A stretch of DNA of 64,000 bases, from positions 124,001 through 188,000 of the forward strand of contig JAIDFQ010000043.1 in NCBI GenBank assembly GCA_029054245.1. The letters are read 5' to 3'. A program made the translations under genes and the position numbers. Shown here piece after piece: positions 8,715-17,629 of this stretch (its first letter is position 1; each line of letters opens with the position of its first letter). The stretch comes from Lachnospiraceae bacterium. Lineage in GTDB: Bacteria > Bacillota > Clostridia > Lachnospirales > Lachnospiraceae. The notes under the pieces were generated by a model. The model saw only the letters and a program-made list of their open reading frames with translations. It was not told where the DNA came from and made no database searches.

Positions 8715-8769
8715 GCACAGGATCGGTAAATATACCGACGCCGTCGCGCTTTCATTGCATATCCTGTGC
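8715..8769 (+). other. Nested-hairpin element, possible structured RNA
   Basis: GCACAGGAT (8715-8723) and ATCCTGTGC (8761-8769) are perfect 9-bp complements. Directly inside the left arm, CGGTA (8724-8728) pairs with TACCG (8733-8737) across an AATA loop. The remaining 23 bases are GC-richer than the surroundings. It lies just upstream of the promoter of the GntR regulator and has no coding potential that I can see. Attenuator, small RNA and relic are all possible. Confidence 0.4.
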
Positions 8770-8800
8770 TGAACCGTTACATAATTTTTATAAATATATA

Positions 8801-8839
8801 TTGACAATATTGTATATATGCGATATATATAATATACAA
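8801..8839 (+). promoter_or_regulatory. Promoter and palindromic operator of the GntR-ABC operon
   Basis: TTGACA (8801-8806) and TATATA (8824-8829) are 17 bases apart. TTGTATAT (8810-8817) and ATATACAA (8832-8839) form an 8-bp inverted repeat that brackets the -10 region. YtrA-type GntR repressors bind such palindromes in their own promoter, so autorepression is the likely role. Confidence 0.6.
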
Positions 8840-8896
8840 GCTATTCATACCAAAAAAAGATTAGATTGAGATTTGCGGAAAACGAGGGAGATGAAA

Positions 8897-9274
8897 ATGA
8901 ATATTATCATAAGTAATTCATCGGATAAACCTATTTATGAACAAATCACTGTTCAGATTAAGACTATGATTATGAGCGGACGGTTGAAAGAAGGAGATTC
9001 CCTTCCGTCTATGCGAACTTTGGCAAAGGAGCTTCGCATCAGTGTCATTACGACTAAGCGGGCTTATGAAGATCTGGAGAAAGATGGATTTATTGCAACT
9101 GTTGTGGGCAAGGGAAGTTTTGTGAAGAAGGCAGATACAAGGCTTGTAAGAGAAGAAAAGTTAAAGCAGATTGAAGATTTGCTTAAAAACGCCGTCTCTA
9201 CGGCACAGCAGAGCGGTATAGAAAGGGAAGAGCTTGAAGAGATCATCACAATGATCTATGAAGGTGAGGTCTGA
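8897..9274 (+). CDS. GntR-family transcriptional regulator, YtrA subfamily
   Basis: A short GntR regulator of 125 residues. The winged helix-turn-helix is clear: PIYEQITVQIKTMI, then LPSMRTLAKELRIS, and GKGSFVKK at the wing. Only a short C-terminal helix region follows, the mark of the YtrA subfamily, whose members repress adjacent ABC transporter genes. The track opens at TTG 8873, but GAGGGAG at 8884-8890 is best spaced from ATG 8897, giving MNIIIS. It is the first gene of an operon with an ABC ATPase and a permease, and a palindrome overlaps its promoter. Confidence 0.85.
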   Translation: MNIIISNSSDKPIYEQITVQIKTMIMSGRLKEGDSLPSMRTLAKELRISVITTKRAYEDLEKDGFIATVVGKGSFVKKADTRLVREEKLKQIEDLLKNAVSTAQQSGIEREELEEIITMIYEGEV

Positions 9275-9334
9275 ACTGTGAAAGAAAAGTGTATGTGAGA
9301 GTAGAACATGTGGAAGAAGAAGGAGAAGTGGCAT

Positions 9335-10258
9335 ATGGGCATGGAAAATGCAATTTCGGTTAAAAATTTAACCAAGAAATATGAAGAATTTAAGCTAGAT
9401 AACATTAGTTTTCAAGTTCCAATGGGAACCATAGTGGGATTTGTGGGAGAAAATGGAGCAGGGAAAAGTACAACGATCCGTTCTATCTTGGGGTTGATTC
9501 CGGTAGAGCAGGGAGAAATAGAAATTTTAGGGCATAAGATTAATGGAAATGAGTGTAATGCGGTCTGGAGAGAACAAATTGGCGTGGTGTTTGATGAATG
9601 CAATCTACCGATATCGTTGAAGGTCAGGGATGTTTGTCACATGATGAAGAACATTTATAAGACGTGGCAGGACGAAAAGTTTACAAATTATCTGATGCAG
9701 TTTGAAGTGCCTCTTAACAAGAAAATAAAAGATTTGTCCAAGGGAATGAAAATGAAGCTGTCCATTGCAGTTGCATTGTCCCATGACAGCAGGCTGCTTA
9801 TTTTGGATGAAGCGACCAGCGGTCTTGATCCGGTTATAAGAAGAGAAATTTTAGATATTTTCAGAGAGTTTATTGAGGATGAGCAGCATACTGTTTTTAT
9901 ATCTTCGCATATAACATCTGATATTGAAAAAATCGCGGATTATGTCATGCTGATTCACAAAGGAAAAATCCTGTTTACCGAAAATAAGGATGAACTCTTA
10001 TATAACTATGGCATTGTCAGATGCAGTAAAGAGCAGGCAGCGCTAATACCTGGGGATTTGGTTGTCGGAAAAGAGGAGAATGCATTTGAAACAAGCGTAC
10101 TGGTAAAGGATTTAGAGAAAATAAAAGAAAGCACGGTCTTTCAATCAGCAGAACAAGGAAATGGAAGCAACATGGTACTGGACCGTGCAGACATAGAAGA
10201 TATATTGCTTTATATTGTAAAGTCAAAGGAAAAAAGTTTTGAAAGGAAAGCGCGTTGA
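9335..10258 (+). CDS. ABC transporter ATP-binding protein (YtrB/BcrA-like)
   Basis: A single nucleotide-binding domain of 307 residues: Walker A is GENGAGKST, the signature is LSKGMKMK, Walker B is LLILDEATSGLDP, and an H-loop follows in ISSHI. The C-terminal 80 residues are a divergent tail typical of BcrA/YtrB-like ATPases. AAGGAG at 9320-9325 sits nine bases before ATG 9335, so I drop the first 27 bases of the track ORF. It pairs with the permease downstream and probably exports a lipid-II-targeting antibiotic or takes part in envelope stress response, as known GntR-linked systems do. The actual substrate is unknown. Confidence 0.87.
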   Translation: MGMENAISVKNLTKKYEEFKLDNISFQVPMGTIVGFVGENGAGKSTTIRSILGLIPVEQGEIEILGHKINGNECNAVWREQIGVVFDECNLPISLKVRDVCHMMKNIYKTWQDEKFTNYLMQFEVPLNKKIKDLSKGMKMKLSIAVALSHDSRLLILDEATSGLDPVIRREILDIFREFIEDEQHTVFISSHITSDIEKIADYVMLIHKGKILFTENKDELLYNYGIVRCSKEQAALIPGDLVVGKEENAFETSVLVKDLEKIKESTVFQSAEQGNGSNMVLDRADIEDILLYIVKSKEKSFERKAR

Positions 10259-10285
10259 CGTAAGCGCTTTGGAATGGAGGTAATG

Positions 10286-10930
10286 ATGAAAGGGCTTATT
10301 TTGAAAGATTTATATCTGCTTAAAGGATTGGGGAAACAATTTGGACTGGTGTTTGGATTTTTGATGTTATGGTCGATTATGGTAAAATCATTTGAATTTT
10401 TGATTATATACGTTGTGATTATGTGTGGATCGCTGGTAATGAGCACCATGAGCTATGATGAATCCGTTTCCTTCAATAGGTTTGCCCTTACGATGCCGAT
10501 TAACATAAAAACCTTGGTACGGGCAAAATATGTTCTGTTTATATTGATTCTATTGGCAGCTGCAGGTATTGGAGTTCTGCTTAATATCATTCTCCCTTCT
10601 TTTTGGAACGATTCAGAACAGGCTTTTGAGTGGAGCGGAATTGCAGCTGCCGTGGCGGTGTTTATGATGTCAAATTCCATTTCCCTTCCTGTTATGTTTA
10701 AAGTGGGGGTAGAAAAAGCAAGATATGTATACATTTTGTGCATGCTTCTTGTGGGAGGTTTTATGGCAGGGAGCGTGTTCCTCATTGAAAAGATGGGATT
10801 TTCCTTTCAGCAGCTGGAGGAAATGGTGTCAGATTTATCCATCAGTGCCCTGCTTTTTGTGATTGCTGCAGTTGCGATGGGGATTTCCTATTTTATTTCC
10901 GTGAAGGTTGCCAGCAGCAAAGAGTGGTAA
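10286..10930 (+). CDS. ABC-2 type permease partner of the GntR-linked ATPase
   Basis: A membrane protein of 214 residues with about six hydrophobic segments. The order of segments and the motif MSTMSYDESVSFNRFALTMP in the first loop are typical of ABC-2 permeases encoded next to YtrA-type regulators. GGAGG at 10276-10280 precedes ATG 10286 by five bases, so the earlier ATGs at 10274 and 10283 are less likely. It lies 27 bases after the ATPase gene and completes a three-gene operon (regulator, ATPase, permease) with one visible promoter. Confidence 0.8.
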   Translation: MKGLILKDLYLLKGLGKQFGLVFGFLMLWSIMVKSFEFLIIYVVIMCGSLVMSTMSYDESVSFNRFALTMPINIKTLVRAKYVLFILILLAAAGIGVLLNIILPSFWNDSEQAFEWSGIAAAVAVFMMSNSISLPVMFKVGVEKARYVYILCMLLVGGFMAGSVFLIEKMGFSFQQLEEMVSDLSISALLFVIAAVAMGISYFISVKVASSKEW

Positions 10931-11019
10931 GAGGTTTTTCTTGGCAGGAAGAGAAAAAATTGTTATAGTTATAGGAGGGTCGCAAGGGGGCAGGATTGAC
11001 AGAACAAGGAGTGGATGCA

Positions 11020-11850
11020 ATGGAAGAGGATACTTTGTATGTGAGTGATTTAGATGGGACGCTTTTAAATTCCAGGGATGAAATTAGCGAGTATAGTCTT
11101 CAAGTGATCAATGGATTGATTGAAAAGGGAATGAAATTTACTTATGCGACGGCGCGGTCGCTGTCATCGGCGTCTAAGGTGGCGAAGGGGCTGACGGTGC
11201 ATATTCCGGTCATTATTTATAATGGAGCATTTATTGTGGAGGCGGATACGGGGAAGATACTGTATTCCACTGGCTTTTTGAAACAGGAGCAGCAGTTTGC
11301 GGCAAAGCTTTTAAAGGAGTCAGGATTATCACCGCTGGTTTATACTTACCGGGATCATCAGGAAAAGGTCTTGTGGGATCCGGTACACGAAAATGAAGGC
11401 GTCAGACATTATCTTACTGCAAGAAGGGGCGATAAGCGGATGGAGCCTGTGAAGGAAGGGGAGAGTGTTTATCAGGGCGACATATTTTACTTTACCTGCA
11501 TCGGCGAAAAGGCGCAGCTTAAGGGAGCCTATGAGCGCTTGCAGAATGATACGCGGTTTCGGGTTACTTTTCAGAAAGAATTGTACAGACCGGAATACTG
11601 GCTGGAGATCATGCCTGCAAAGGCATCAAAAGCAGTCGCTATTAAAGAACTTAAGAAAATCTGGAATTGCAATAGGGTCGTTTCTTTTGGGGATGCAGTA
11701 AATGATATTCCCATGTTCGAGATTTCTGACCAGGCATATGCTGTGGAAAATGCAGTGGAGGAATTAAAGAAGTATGCCACAGATGTAATCTTATCTAATG
11801 AGCAGGACGGAGTGGCAAAATGGTTGCTGCAGCGGTCTTGCTCTGCTTGA
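11020..11850 (+). CDS. Cof-type HAD hydrolase
   Basis: A class IIB HAD phosphatase of 276 residues. It opens with YVSDLDGTLLNS (motif I), has the large alpha/beta cap between residues of about 85 and 190, and ends with the motif IV stretch SFGDAVNDIPMFE. Cof-type enzymes dephosphorylate sugar phosphates, nucleotides or vitamin B6/thiamine intermediates. The track opens at TTG 10996, but AAGGAG at 11006-11011 sits eight bases before ATG 11020. It stands alone between the ABC operon and aroA. The exact substrate is not predictable. Confidence 0.85.
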   Translation: MEEDTLYVSDLDGTLLNSRDEISEYSLQVINGLIEKGMKFTYATARSLSSASKVAKGLTVHIPVIIYNGAFIVEADTGKILYSTGFLKQEQQFAAKLLKESGLSPLVYTYRDHQEKVLWDPVHENEGVRHYLTARRGDKRMEPVKEGESVYQGDIFYFTCIGEKAQLKGAYERLQNDTRFRVTFQKELYRPEYWLEIMPAKASKAVAIKELKKIWNCNRVVSFGDAVNDIPMFEISDQAYAVENAVEELKKYATDVILSNEQDGVAKWLLQRSCSA

Positions 11851-11937
11851 TGTTTATAGATTGAATTTGTATAATAGATGGGAAAAGTAATTTGATCAGG
11901 GGTTGTTTACGTGAAATTAAATGGAGATTTAATAAAT

Positions 11938-13242
11938 ATGGATTACTATAAAGTGAGAAAGCTTGAACATATAAAGGAGATTAAGGTACAGGTGCCAGGT
12001 TCAAAGAGCATGACAAATCGTGCGCTTCTTCTTGCTGCATTGTCAAATTATAGATGCACGCTCCGCGGAGTTTTATTCAGTGATGATTCCAGAGCATTTC
12101 TGGACAGTCTTGAAAAGTTGGGATTTGAAGTGGAGGCGGACGAAGGAACAAAGGATGTGATCATTCAGGGAACGGGGGGAAGAATTCCCCGCTCACATGC
12201 ATCCATTGATGTGCGCAGTGCAGGTACGGCGGCAAGATTCTTGACGGTTATGCTGGCGCTTTCAGGGGGAGAATATGAACTCTCGGCATCACCCCAGATG
12301 TGCAGGCGTCCTATGCAGCCTCTTTTGGATCTTTTAAAGAATGCTGGAGTTAAATTTACTTTTAAAGGTGAGGACGGTCACTTTCCGTTCGTTATGAAAT
12401 CTTATGGAATTCTTCTAGATGAGGTTTCTATTGATACAGGAATCAGTAGTCAGTTTGCCAGTGCGCTTTTAATGTCAGGGGTACTGCTTGAAAATGGGCT
12501 TAGGCTGAATTTATTAGGCGATCGGGCAGATGGGGCGTATATCAGGATGACCATTGCAATGATGGAACAGTTTGGTATTCCCGTTAATCGAAAGGGCAAT
12601 GTCTGTGAAGTTCCGCATATGGAGTCGTTTGGACTTGAAGAATATCAGATAGAGCCAGATTTGTCTGGTGCATGTTATTTCTATGCAATGGCGCCTTTGC
12701 TGAAAACAGATGTTATTGTGAAAAATGTACATAGAAACTCTCTTCAGGGAGACATTAAGTTTCTGGAAGTTTTGCAGGATATGGGATGCGGTCTTGTCGA
12801 TCAGGAGGAGGGAATGCTGGTGGAGGGAAGCAATCTTACGAAATATCCGGGCATGGATCTTTCCATGAAGGACTTTTCAGACCAGACCATGACGATGGCG
12901 TCTTTAGCGCCTTTTGCTGAAGGACCTGTCTTGATTCGTAACATTGGTCATATCCGGCATCAGGAGACGGATCGGATAAATGCGGTTTTAACCGAACTAC
13001 AACGTATGGGAATACGGTGCGAAGAAGTACCGGAATATGATGGGATCAGGATTTTCCCAGGACAGGTAGCGGAATGTGAAGTTGATACGTATGATGATCA
13101 CAGAATGGCAATGGCATTTACCTTAATTGGATTGAAAACGGGAAAGATCACGATTAAAAATCCAGCATGCTGTAAAAAGACGTTTGAAAATTATTTTGAT
13201 TTGATTGAAGAATTGTGTGGATCATTGCCGCCTAAAGGATGA
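11938..13242 (+). CDS. aroA: 3-phosphoshikimate 1-carboxyvinyltransferase (EPSP synthase)
   Basis: This 434-residue enzyme condenses shikimate 3-phosphate with PEP in the shikimate pathway. It shows the phosphate-binding start PGSKSMTNRALLLAA, the RSAGTAARFL segment, SSQFASALLMS, the LSGACYF segment, the HIRHQETDRI motif and the C-terminal YDDHRMAMAF. Length is normal. A GTG at 11911 would add nine residues. I prefer ATG 11938 because its protein begins at the usual place (MDYYKV), although the GGAG before it is 12 bases away. No other aro gene is adjacent. Confidence 0.9.
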   Translation: MDYYKVRKLEHIKEIKVQVPGSKSMTNRALLLAALSNYRCTLRGVLFSDDSRAFLDSLEKLGFEVEADEGTKDVIIQGTGGRIPRSHASIDVRSAGTAARFLTVMLALSGGEYELSASPQMCRRPMQPLLDLLKNAGVKFTFKGEDGHFPFVMKSYGILLDEVSIDTGISSQFASALLMSGVLLENGLRLNLLGDRADGAYIRMTIAMMEQFGIPVNRKGNVCEVPHMESFGLEEYQIEPDLSGACYFYAMAPLLKTDVIVKNVHRNSLQGDIKFLEVLQDMGCGLVDQEEGMLVEGSNLTKYPGMDLSMKDFSDQTMTMASLAPFAEGPVLIRNIGHIRHQETDRINAVLTELQRMGIRCEEVPEYDGIRIFPGQVAECEVDTYDDHRMAMAFTLIGLKTGKITIKNPACCKKTFENYFDLIEELCGSLPPKG

Positions 13243-13324
13243 ATTTGACTGTATGGAAATAGCAAGAGTTGCTATAAAGAGCGGCCTGTAAAAGACCGCA
13301 TTTGATGTTTGAGGATTTAGAGAG

Positions 13325-14623
13325 ATGGAAAGTAATCGTAATAGGAATATGGATGCATCTTACGAGCGCGTACTTTTAGTGGGTGTGGATGACGGAACAA
13401 GAAAAGAAGATTTTGCGTCTTCCATGGAAGAATTGAAAAGCCTTGCAAAGGCATGCTTTATGGAACCGGTAGGAGCCATTACGCAAAAGATGGAATGCAT
13501 CAACAAAGGATTATACATTGGAACCGGAAAGGTAAAAGAGGTAAAGGAGGCGGTAAGCCTCCTTGAAGCAGTTTTGGTGATATTTGATGATACACTTACG
13601 CCGTCCCAGCTTCGTAATCTACAGACGGAACTTGGCGTGCCGATTCTGGACAGAACCTCCTTGATTCTGGATATCTTTGAGACTCGTGCAAGAACCAGGG
13701 AAGCGAAGCTGCAGGTAGAATCAGCAAAATTAAAGTATCTACTTCCAAGGCTGGTGGGCATGCATGAAGCGCTCACAAGGCAGGGCGGCACCAGCGGAAG
13801 CATGAGCAGTCGTGGAGCCGGAGAGAAAAAGTTAGAGCTTGACAGGCGGAGGATAGAACATCGCATATCAGAGCTAACCCGAGAGCTTGAAGAGGTTGTT
13901 AGGGAAAGGCAGGTGCAGCGCAAAAAGCGGCAGGATGCAAGGGAGCCTCTTGTTGCGCTGGTGGGATACACAAATGCAGGAAAGTCTACCATTATGAACG
14001 CAATGATTGATCTGTATGGGATGGATCAGGAAAAGAAGGTTTTGGAAAAGGATATGCTGTTCGCTACGCTGGATACGACGGTGAGAAGCATCAGGACGGG
14101 AAACAACAAAGATTTTCTTCTTTCAGATACAGTAGGCTTTCTTCACAGACTGCCCCACAGCCTGATTAAAGCGTTTCAATCCACCTTGGAAGAAGTGTTA
14201 AATGCAGATTTACTTCTTCAGGTGGTGGATTATTCAGATTCCCGATACAGGGAGCAAATGGATACCACATGGCAGACGCTTAAGGAATTGGGTGCTGGAA
14301 GTATACCGATGATTACGGTATTCAATAAAGCAGACCGTTTGGAAGAGCCGGTAAGATACCCGCAGATAGTGGGGACGGACAAAATCTATATTTCTGCAAA
14401 GGAACCGGAGTCGCTGGGGCTTTTGACGTCGATGATATTGGATAAAGTATATGCAGAATATACCTTGGCGGAATTTTTGATTCCTTATGAAAAAGGGAGT
14501 ATAACTTCCTTTTTTATGGAGCACTCGCATATCATAAGCCAGGAATATGACGAAAAGGGAATACGGATCAAGACAAAGTGTCATAAAGCAGACAAAGATA
14601 AATATCAGACATATCTCATCTAA
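13325..14623 (+). CDS. hflX: Ribosome-associated GTPase HflX
   Basis: This 432-residue protein has the HflX N-terminal domain (about residues 15-100), the Gly-rich linker GGTSGSMSSRGAGEKKLELDRR, and a GTPase domain with Walker A GYTNAGKST, G3 DTVGF and G4 NKAD. HflX binds the 50S subunit and splits or rescues stalled 70S ribosomes. A mid-protein coiled coil with RERQVQRKKR is normal for the family. It lies about 80 bases after aroA and precedes the pseudouridine synthase. The ATG at 13325 has GAGAG just upstream; the RBS is weak. Confidence 0.92.
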   Translation: MESNRNRNMDASYERVLLVGVDDGTRKEDFASSMEELKSLAKACFMEPVGAITQKMECINKGLYIGTGKVKEVKEAVSLLEAVLVIFDDTLTPSQLRNLQTELGVPILDRTSLILDIFETRARTREAKLQVESAKLKYLLPRLVGMHEALTRQGGTSGSMSSRGAGEKKLELDRRRIEHRISELTRELEEVVRERQVQRKKRQDAREPLVALVGYTNAGKSTIMNAMIDLYGMDQEKKVLEKDMLFATLDTTVRSIRTGNNKDFLLSDTVGFLHRLPHSLIKAFQSTLEEVLNADLLLQVVDYSDSRYREQMDTTWQTLKELGAGSIPMITVFNKADRLEEPVRYPQIVGTDKIYISAKEPESLGLLTSMILDKVYAEYTLAEFLIPYEKGSITSFFMEHSHIISQEYDEKGIRIKTKCHKADKDKYQTYLI

Positions 14624-14679
14624 TCGCTTGTAAGTGGATGCTTGTAGCAGAGGATAAGCAGAAAGGCAATGGTATAGCA

Positions 14680-15432
14680 ATGGATAAAGAAAGATTGAAT
14701 AAATATTTAGCATCCTGTGGTGTCTGTTCCCGAAGGGAAGCGGACCGGCTGATTGAAGAAGGCAGGGTAACAGTCAATGGGGAAAGAGCAGCAACTGGCA
14801 TGCAGGTCGGCGAGGAAGATCACATTTTTGTGAATGGCAAAGAGATACATGGAAAGAATAAAAAAGTGGTACTGGCGTATTACAAGCCGGTAGGCGTCAT
14901 TTGTACGGAAAAGGATCGGTTTGCGGATAAAAAAATTACCGATATGGTGAAGTTCCCGGTCAGAGTGACCTATGCAGGCAGGCTGGATAAGGACTCGGAA
15001 GGGCTTATTCTTCTTTCCAATGACGGCGCGCTGATTGACGCCATGATGCGGGGAAGCGCTGGTCATGAAAAAGAGTATGTGGTTAAAGTTAATAAAGAAA
15101 TTTCAGAGGATTTTATCCAAAAGATGGAAGCAGGGGTTTATCTTACAGAGCTTGCCATCAAAACAAAGCCTTGCAAATTGGAAAAAATAGGAAAGTTTAC
15201 ATTTAAAATCATTTTGACCCAAGGAGTTAATAGGCAGATTAAGCGTATGGCAAAGGAAATGGGGTATCACGTAGTTGCAATTAAAAGAATCAGAGTTATG
15301 AATGTTACGCTTTCAGGGCTTACCCCAGGGCAGTATAGGCAGCTTTCGGGGACAGAATTACAGTTGTTATATAATTCTTGTTTTGGAGAAAACAGCAGCA
15401 AAAGCACAAAATATTGTGCAGGTAAAAAATAG
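14680..15432 (+). CDS. rluF: 23S rRNA pseudouridine synthase, RluF type
   Basis: A 250-residue RsuA/RluB/E/F enzyme. It has an N-terminal S4 RNA-binding domain (RLNKYLASCGVCSRREADRL) and a catalytic domain with the Asp-containing motif GRLDKDSEGLILLSNDG. The C-terminal TQGVNRQIKRMAKEMGYHV and LSGLTPGQYRQL resemble RluF, which modifies U2604 of 23S rRNA; RluB and RsuA are close alternatives. The track opens earlier (14638), but MDKERLNKYLA at ATG 14680 is where homologs begin. Its RBS is weak. It lies near hflX, so both relate to the ribosome. Confidence 0.85.
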   Translation: MDKERLNKYLASCGVCSRREADRLIEEGRVTVNGERAATGMQVGEEDHIFVNGKEIHGKNKKVVLAYYKPVGVICTEKDRFADKKITDMVKFPVRVTYAGRLDKDSEGLILLSNDGALIDAMMRGSAGHEKEYVVKVNKEISEDFIQKMEAGVYLTELAIKTKPCKLEKIGKFTFKIILTQGVNRQIKRMAKEMGYHVVAIKRIRVMNVTLSGLTPGQYRQLSGTELQLLYNSCFGENSSKSTKYCAGKK

Positions 15433-15612
15433 ATATAGTGGAAAAGGATTTTTTGGCGTTTTTGTGGACAAAGGCTGGTGAATGCTAATAATCGATAATA
15501 AATAATTATAAAAACAGATATTTTTTATTAGAAACAGGTTTTATTTAAAGCGTTGCTGAAAGGGTTAATGCGCTTATTGAAGGAAAACTTGCAGAATCGG
15601 AGGCTGGAAATA

Positions 15613-17580
15613 ATGGAAAACCATAAAAAGAGGTGCGAAAAACTGGTAAGACAGTTGAATGAGGCGTCAGAGGCTTACTATAATGGAAAAGAAGAGATTA
15701 TGTCCAATTATGAGTGGGATGCCCTGTTTGATGAACTTGTTTCTTTAGAAAAGGAGACAGGATATATCCTGCCGGACAGCCCTACCCAGAATACAGGAAT
15801 AGAAGAAAACAGTGGAGAGAGAGAAGCTCATGAGTTTCCGGCACTTTCTTTAGCAAAAACGAAGCAAGTATCGGAACTACAAAAGTGGGCGGAGGATAAA
15901 CGTATCTGGCTTTCCTGGAAACTGGACGGTCTGACATTGGTTCTTACCTATGACGAAGGGAAATTAACGAAGATTCTTACCCGTGGCAACGGAACCACTG
16001 GAACCAATATTACTTATTTAAGAAAATCCATAAAAGGATTTCCGCTTGAGATAACCTTTAAGGGGCACTTAGTGGTGCGCGGAGAGGCGACCATATCCTA
16101 TACGGATTTTGAACTGATTAACGATACCATTGAAGATGATGATGAAAAATATGCGAATCCAAGGAATCTGGCATCGGGAACCTTAAGTCTGGATGATCCG
16201 GAAAAAGTGAAAGAAAGACGGGTCCATTTCCATGCTTTCACCCTTGTTTATCTTGAGAAAGAAATAAAATCATGGGGAGATAGAATGGATTTTCTTGAAA
16301 AAGAAGGCTTTGCTGTAATAGACAGGGAAGCATTTGACGCACAGTCGCTGCCGGAGGGAATCGACAGATGGACAAAAAAAGTAGAGGCAGGAAAGATGGA
16401 TATCCCAGTGGATGGTCTGGTGATTTGTTATGATGATACGGAATATGCTGCCTCTGGCAGTGTGACCGGGCATCATGCAACCAAGGCTGGATATGCTTTT
16501 AAATGGCAGGATGTGTCTGCCCAATCAGAGCTTTTGTATGTGGAATGGTCCTGTGCGGCATCCACGATTTCTCCGGTTGCAGTGTTCAAACCGGTTTCTT
16601 TGGAGGGAACCACAGTATCCCGCGCCTCTTTGTGTAATATCAGTGAGATGGAGAGGCTTGGAATAGGGGAAAAATGTACATTAGAAGTAATTAAGGCAAA
16701 TAAAATTATCCCTAAGTGTATTTCTGTGAAACATGCAGAAGGAACATTTCAGGTCCCGGAAACCTGCCCTGTTTGTGGCGCTGGGACGCAGATCCGCATC
16801 AGTCCCAAAAGCAACACCAAGACGCTGCACTGTACCAATCCCGACTGTACGGCGAAGCATGTCAAGAAATTCACGCGCTTTGTCAGCAAGTCAGGAATGG
16901 ACATTGACGGGTTGTCTATACAGACGATGCTGAAATTCATGAACGAAGGATTTCTCAAAGAATTTGCAGATATTTATCACCTTTCGGAGCATGCGGAGGT
17001 GATTAGGCAGATGGAAGGATTTGGGGAGAAATCCTGTGCCAATATGATGAGGGCGATTGAAAAGAGCCGACAGGTGAAACCGGTCAATTTTATTTACGCC
17101 CTGTGCATTCCCATGATTGGGATCGATGCAGGCAAAAAAATCATAGCAAAAGATGGCTTTGAGGGATTTCTCGAGAGATTAGAGCAAAGAAAAGGATTTG
17201 AGGATATTGACGGCATTGGACCTGAAAAGTCTGGTTCTGCCATGGAATGGTATGAAGATGACAAAAATCAATCTTCCTTGAAAGCATTGCTAAAAGAGGT
17301 TACAATAGAAAAAGTGGATTTGCCGTCTGACGTATCAAAGAAATGTGCGGGACTGACCTTTGTGATTACAGGAGAAGTGCATCATTACAAGAACAGAGAT
17401 GCATTTAAAGCTTATGTGGAAAGCGCTGGAGGAAAAGTGACAGGAAGTGTGACATCTAAGACCAGTTATCTGGTGAACAATGATGCAGAATCGTCTTCTT
17501 CCAAAAATCGGAAAGCAAGGGAGCTCGGCATTCCAGTCATTACGGAGGATGCATTTTTAGAACAGTTTGGAGAAGCATAA
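15613..17580 (+). CDS. ligA: Divergent NAD+-dependent DNA ligase
   Basis: This 655-residue protein has the full LigA layout: an N-terminal NAD+-binding region ending in LPDSPTQNTG, an adenylation domain with nucleotidyl Lys in WKLDG, an OB fold, a four-Cys zinc finger (CPVCG and CTNPDC), helix-hairpin-helix units and a C-terminal BRCT domain. It seals nicks using NAD+. GGAGG at 15599-15603 precedes ATG 15613 by nine bases, so the longer track start is unlikely. It is unusual: the canonical Glu two residues before the Lys (CEPK) is Ser here, and Tyr of the YD pair is Trp. It may be a second, specialised ligase. Confidence 0.88.
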   Translation: MENHKKRCEKLVRQLNEASEAYYNGKEEIMSNYEWDALFDELVSLEKETGYILPDSPTQNTGIEENSGEREAHEFPALSLAKTKQVSELQKWAEDKRIWLSWKLDGLTLVLTYDEGKLTKILTRGNGTTGTNITYLRKSIKGFPLEITFKGHLVVRGEATISYTDFELINDTIEDDDEKYANPRNLASGTLSLDDPEKVKERRVHFHAFTLVYLEKEIKSWGDRMDFLEKEGFAVIDREAFDAQSLPEGIDRWTKKVEAGKMDIPVDGLVICYDDTEYAASGSVTGHHATKAGYAFKWQDVSAQSELLYVEWSCAASTISPVAVFKPVSLEGTTVSRASLCNISEMERLGIGEKCTLEVIKANKIIPKCISVKHAEGTFQVPETCPVCGAGTQIRISPKSNTKTLHCTNPDCTAKHVKKFTRFVSKSGMDIDGLSIQTMLKFMNEGFLKEFADIYHLSEHAEVIRQMEGFGEKSCANMMRAIEKSRQVKPVNFIYALCIPMIGIDAGKKIIAKDGFEGFLERLEQRKGFEDIDGIGPEKSGSAMEWYEDDKNQSSLKALLKEVTIEKVDLPSDVSKKCAGLTFVITGEVHHYKNRDAFKAYVESAGGKVTGSVTSKTSYLVNNDAESSSSKNRKARELGIPVITEDAFLEQFGEA

Positions 17581-17629
17581 TGATGCCAGACCAAATAGTT
17601 TATGTTGAAATGAAATGGAGTAAAAGCGT

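Noticed and set aside
13261-13310. GCGGCC/GACCGC hairpin between aroA and hflX
   Set aside because: The stem is short with a mismatch and no U tract, so it is too weak to annotate.
17581-17629. SAM riboswitch upstream of metA
   Set aside because: Only 49 bases separate it from the ligase gene, too short for such an element, and no leader promoter is seen.
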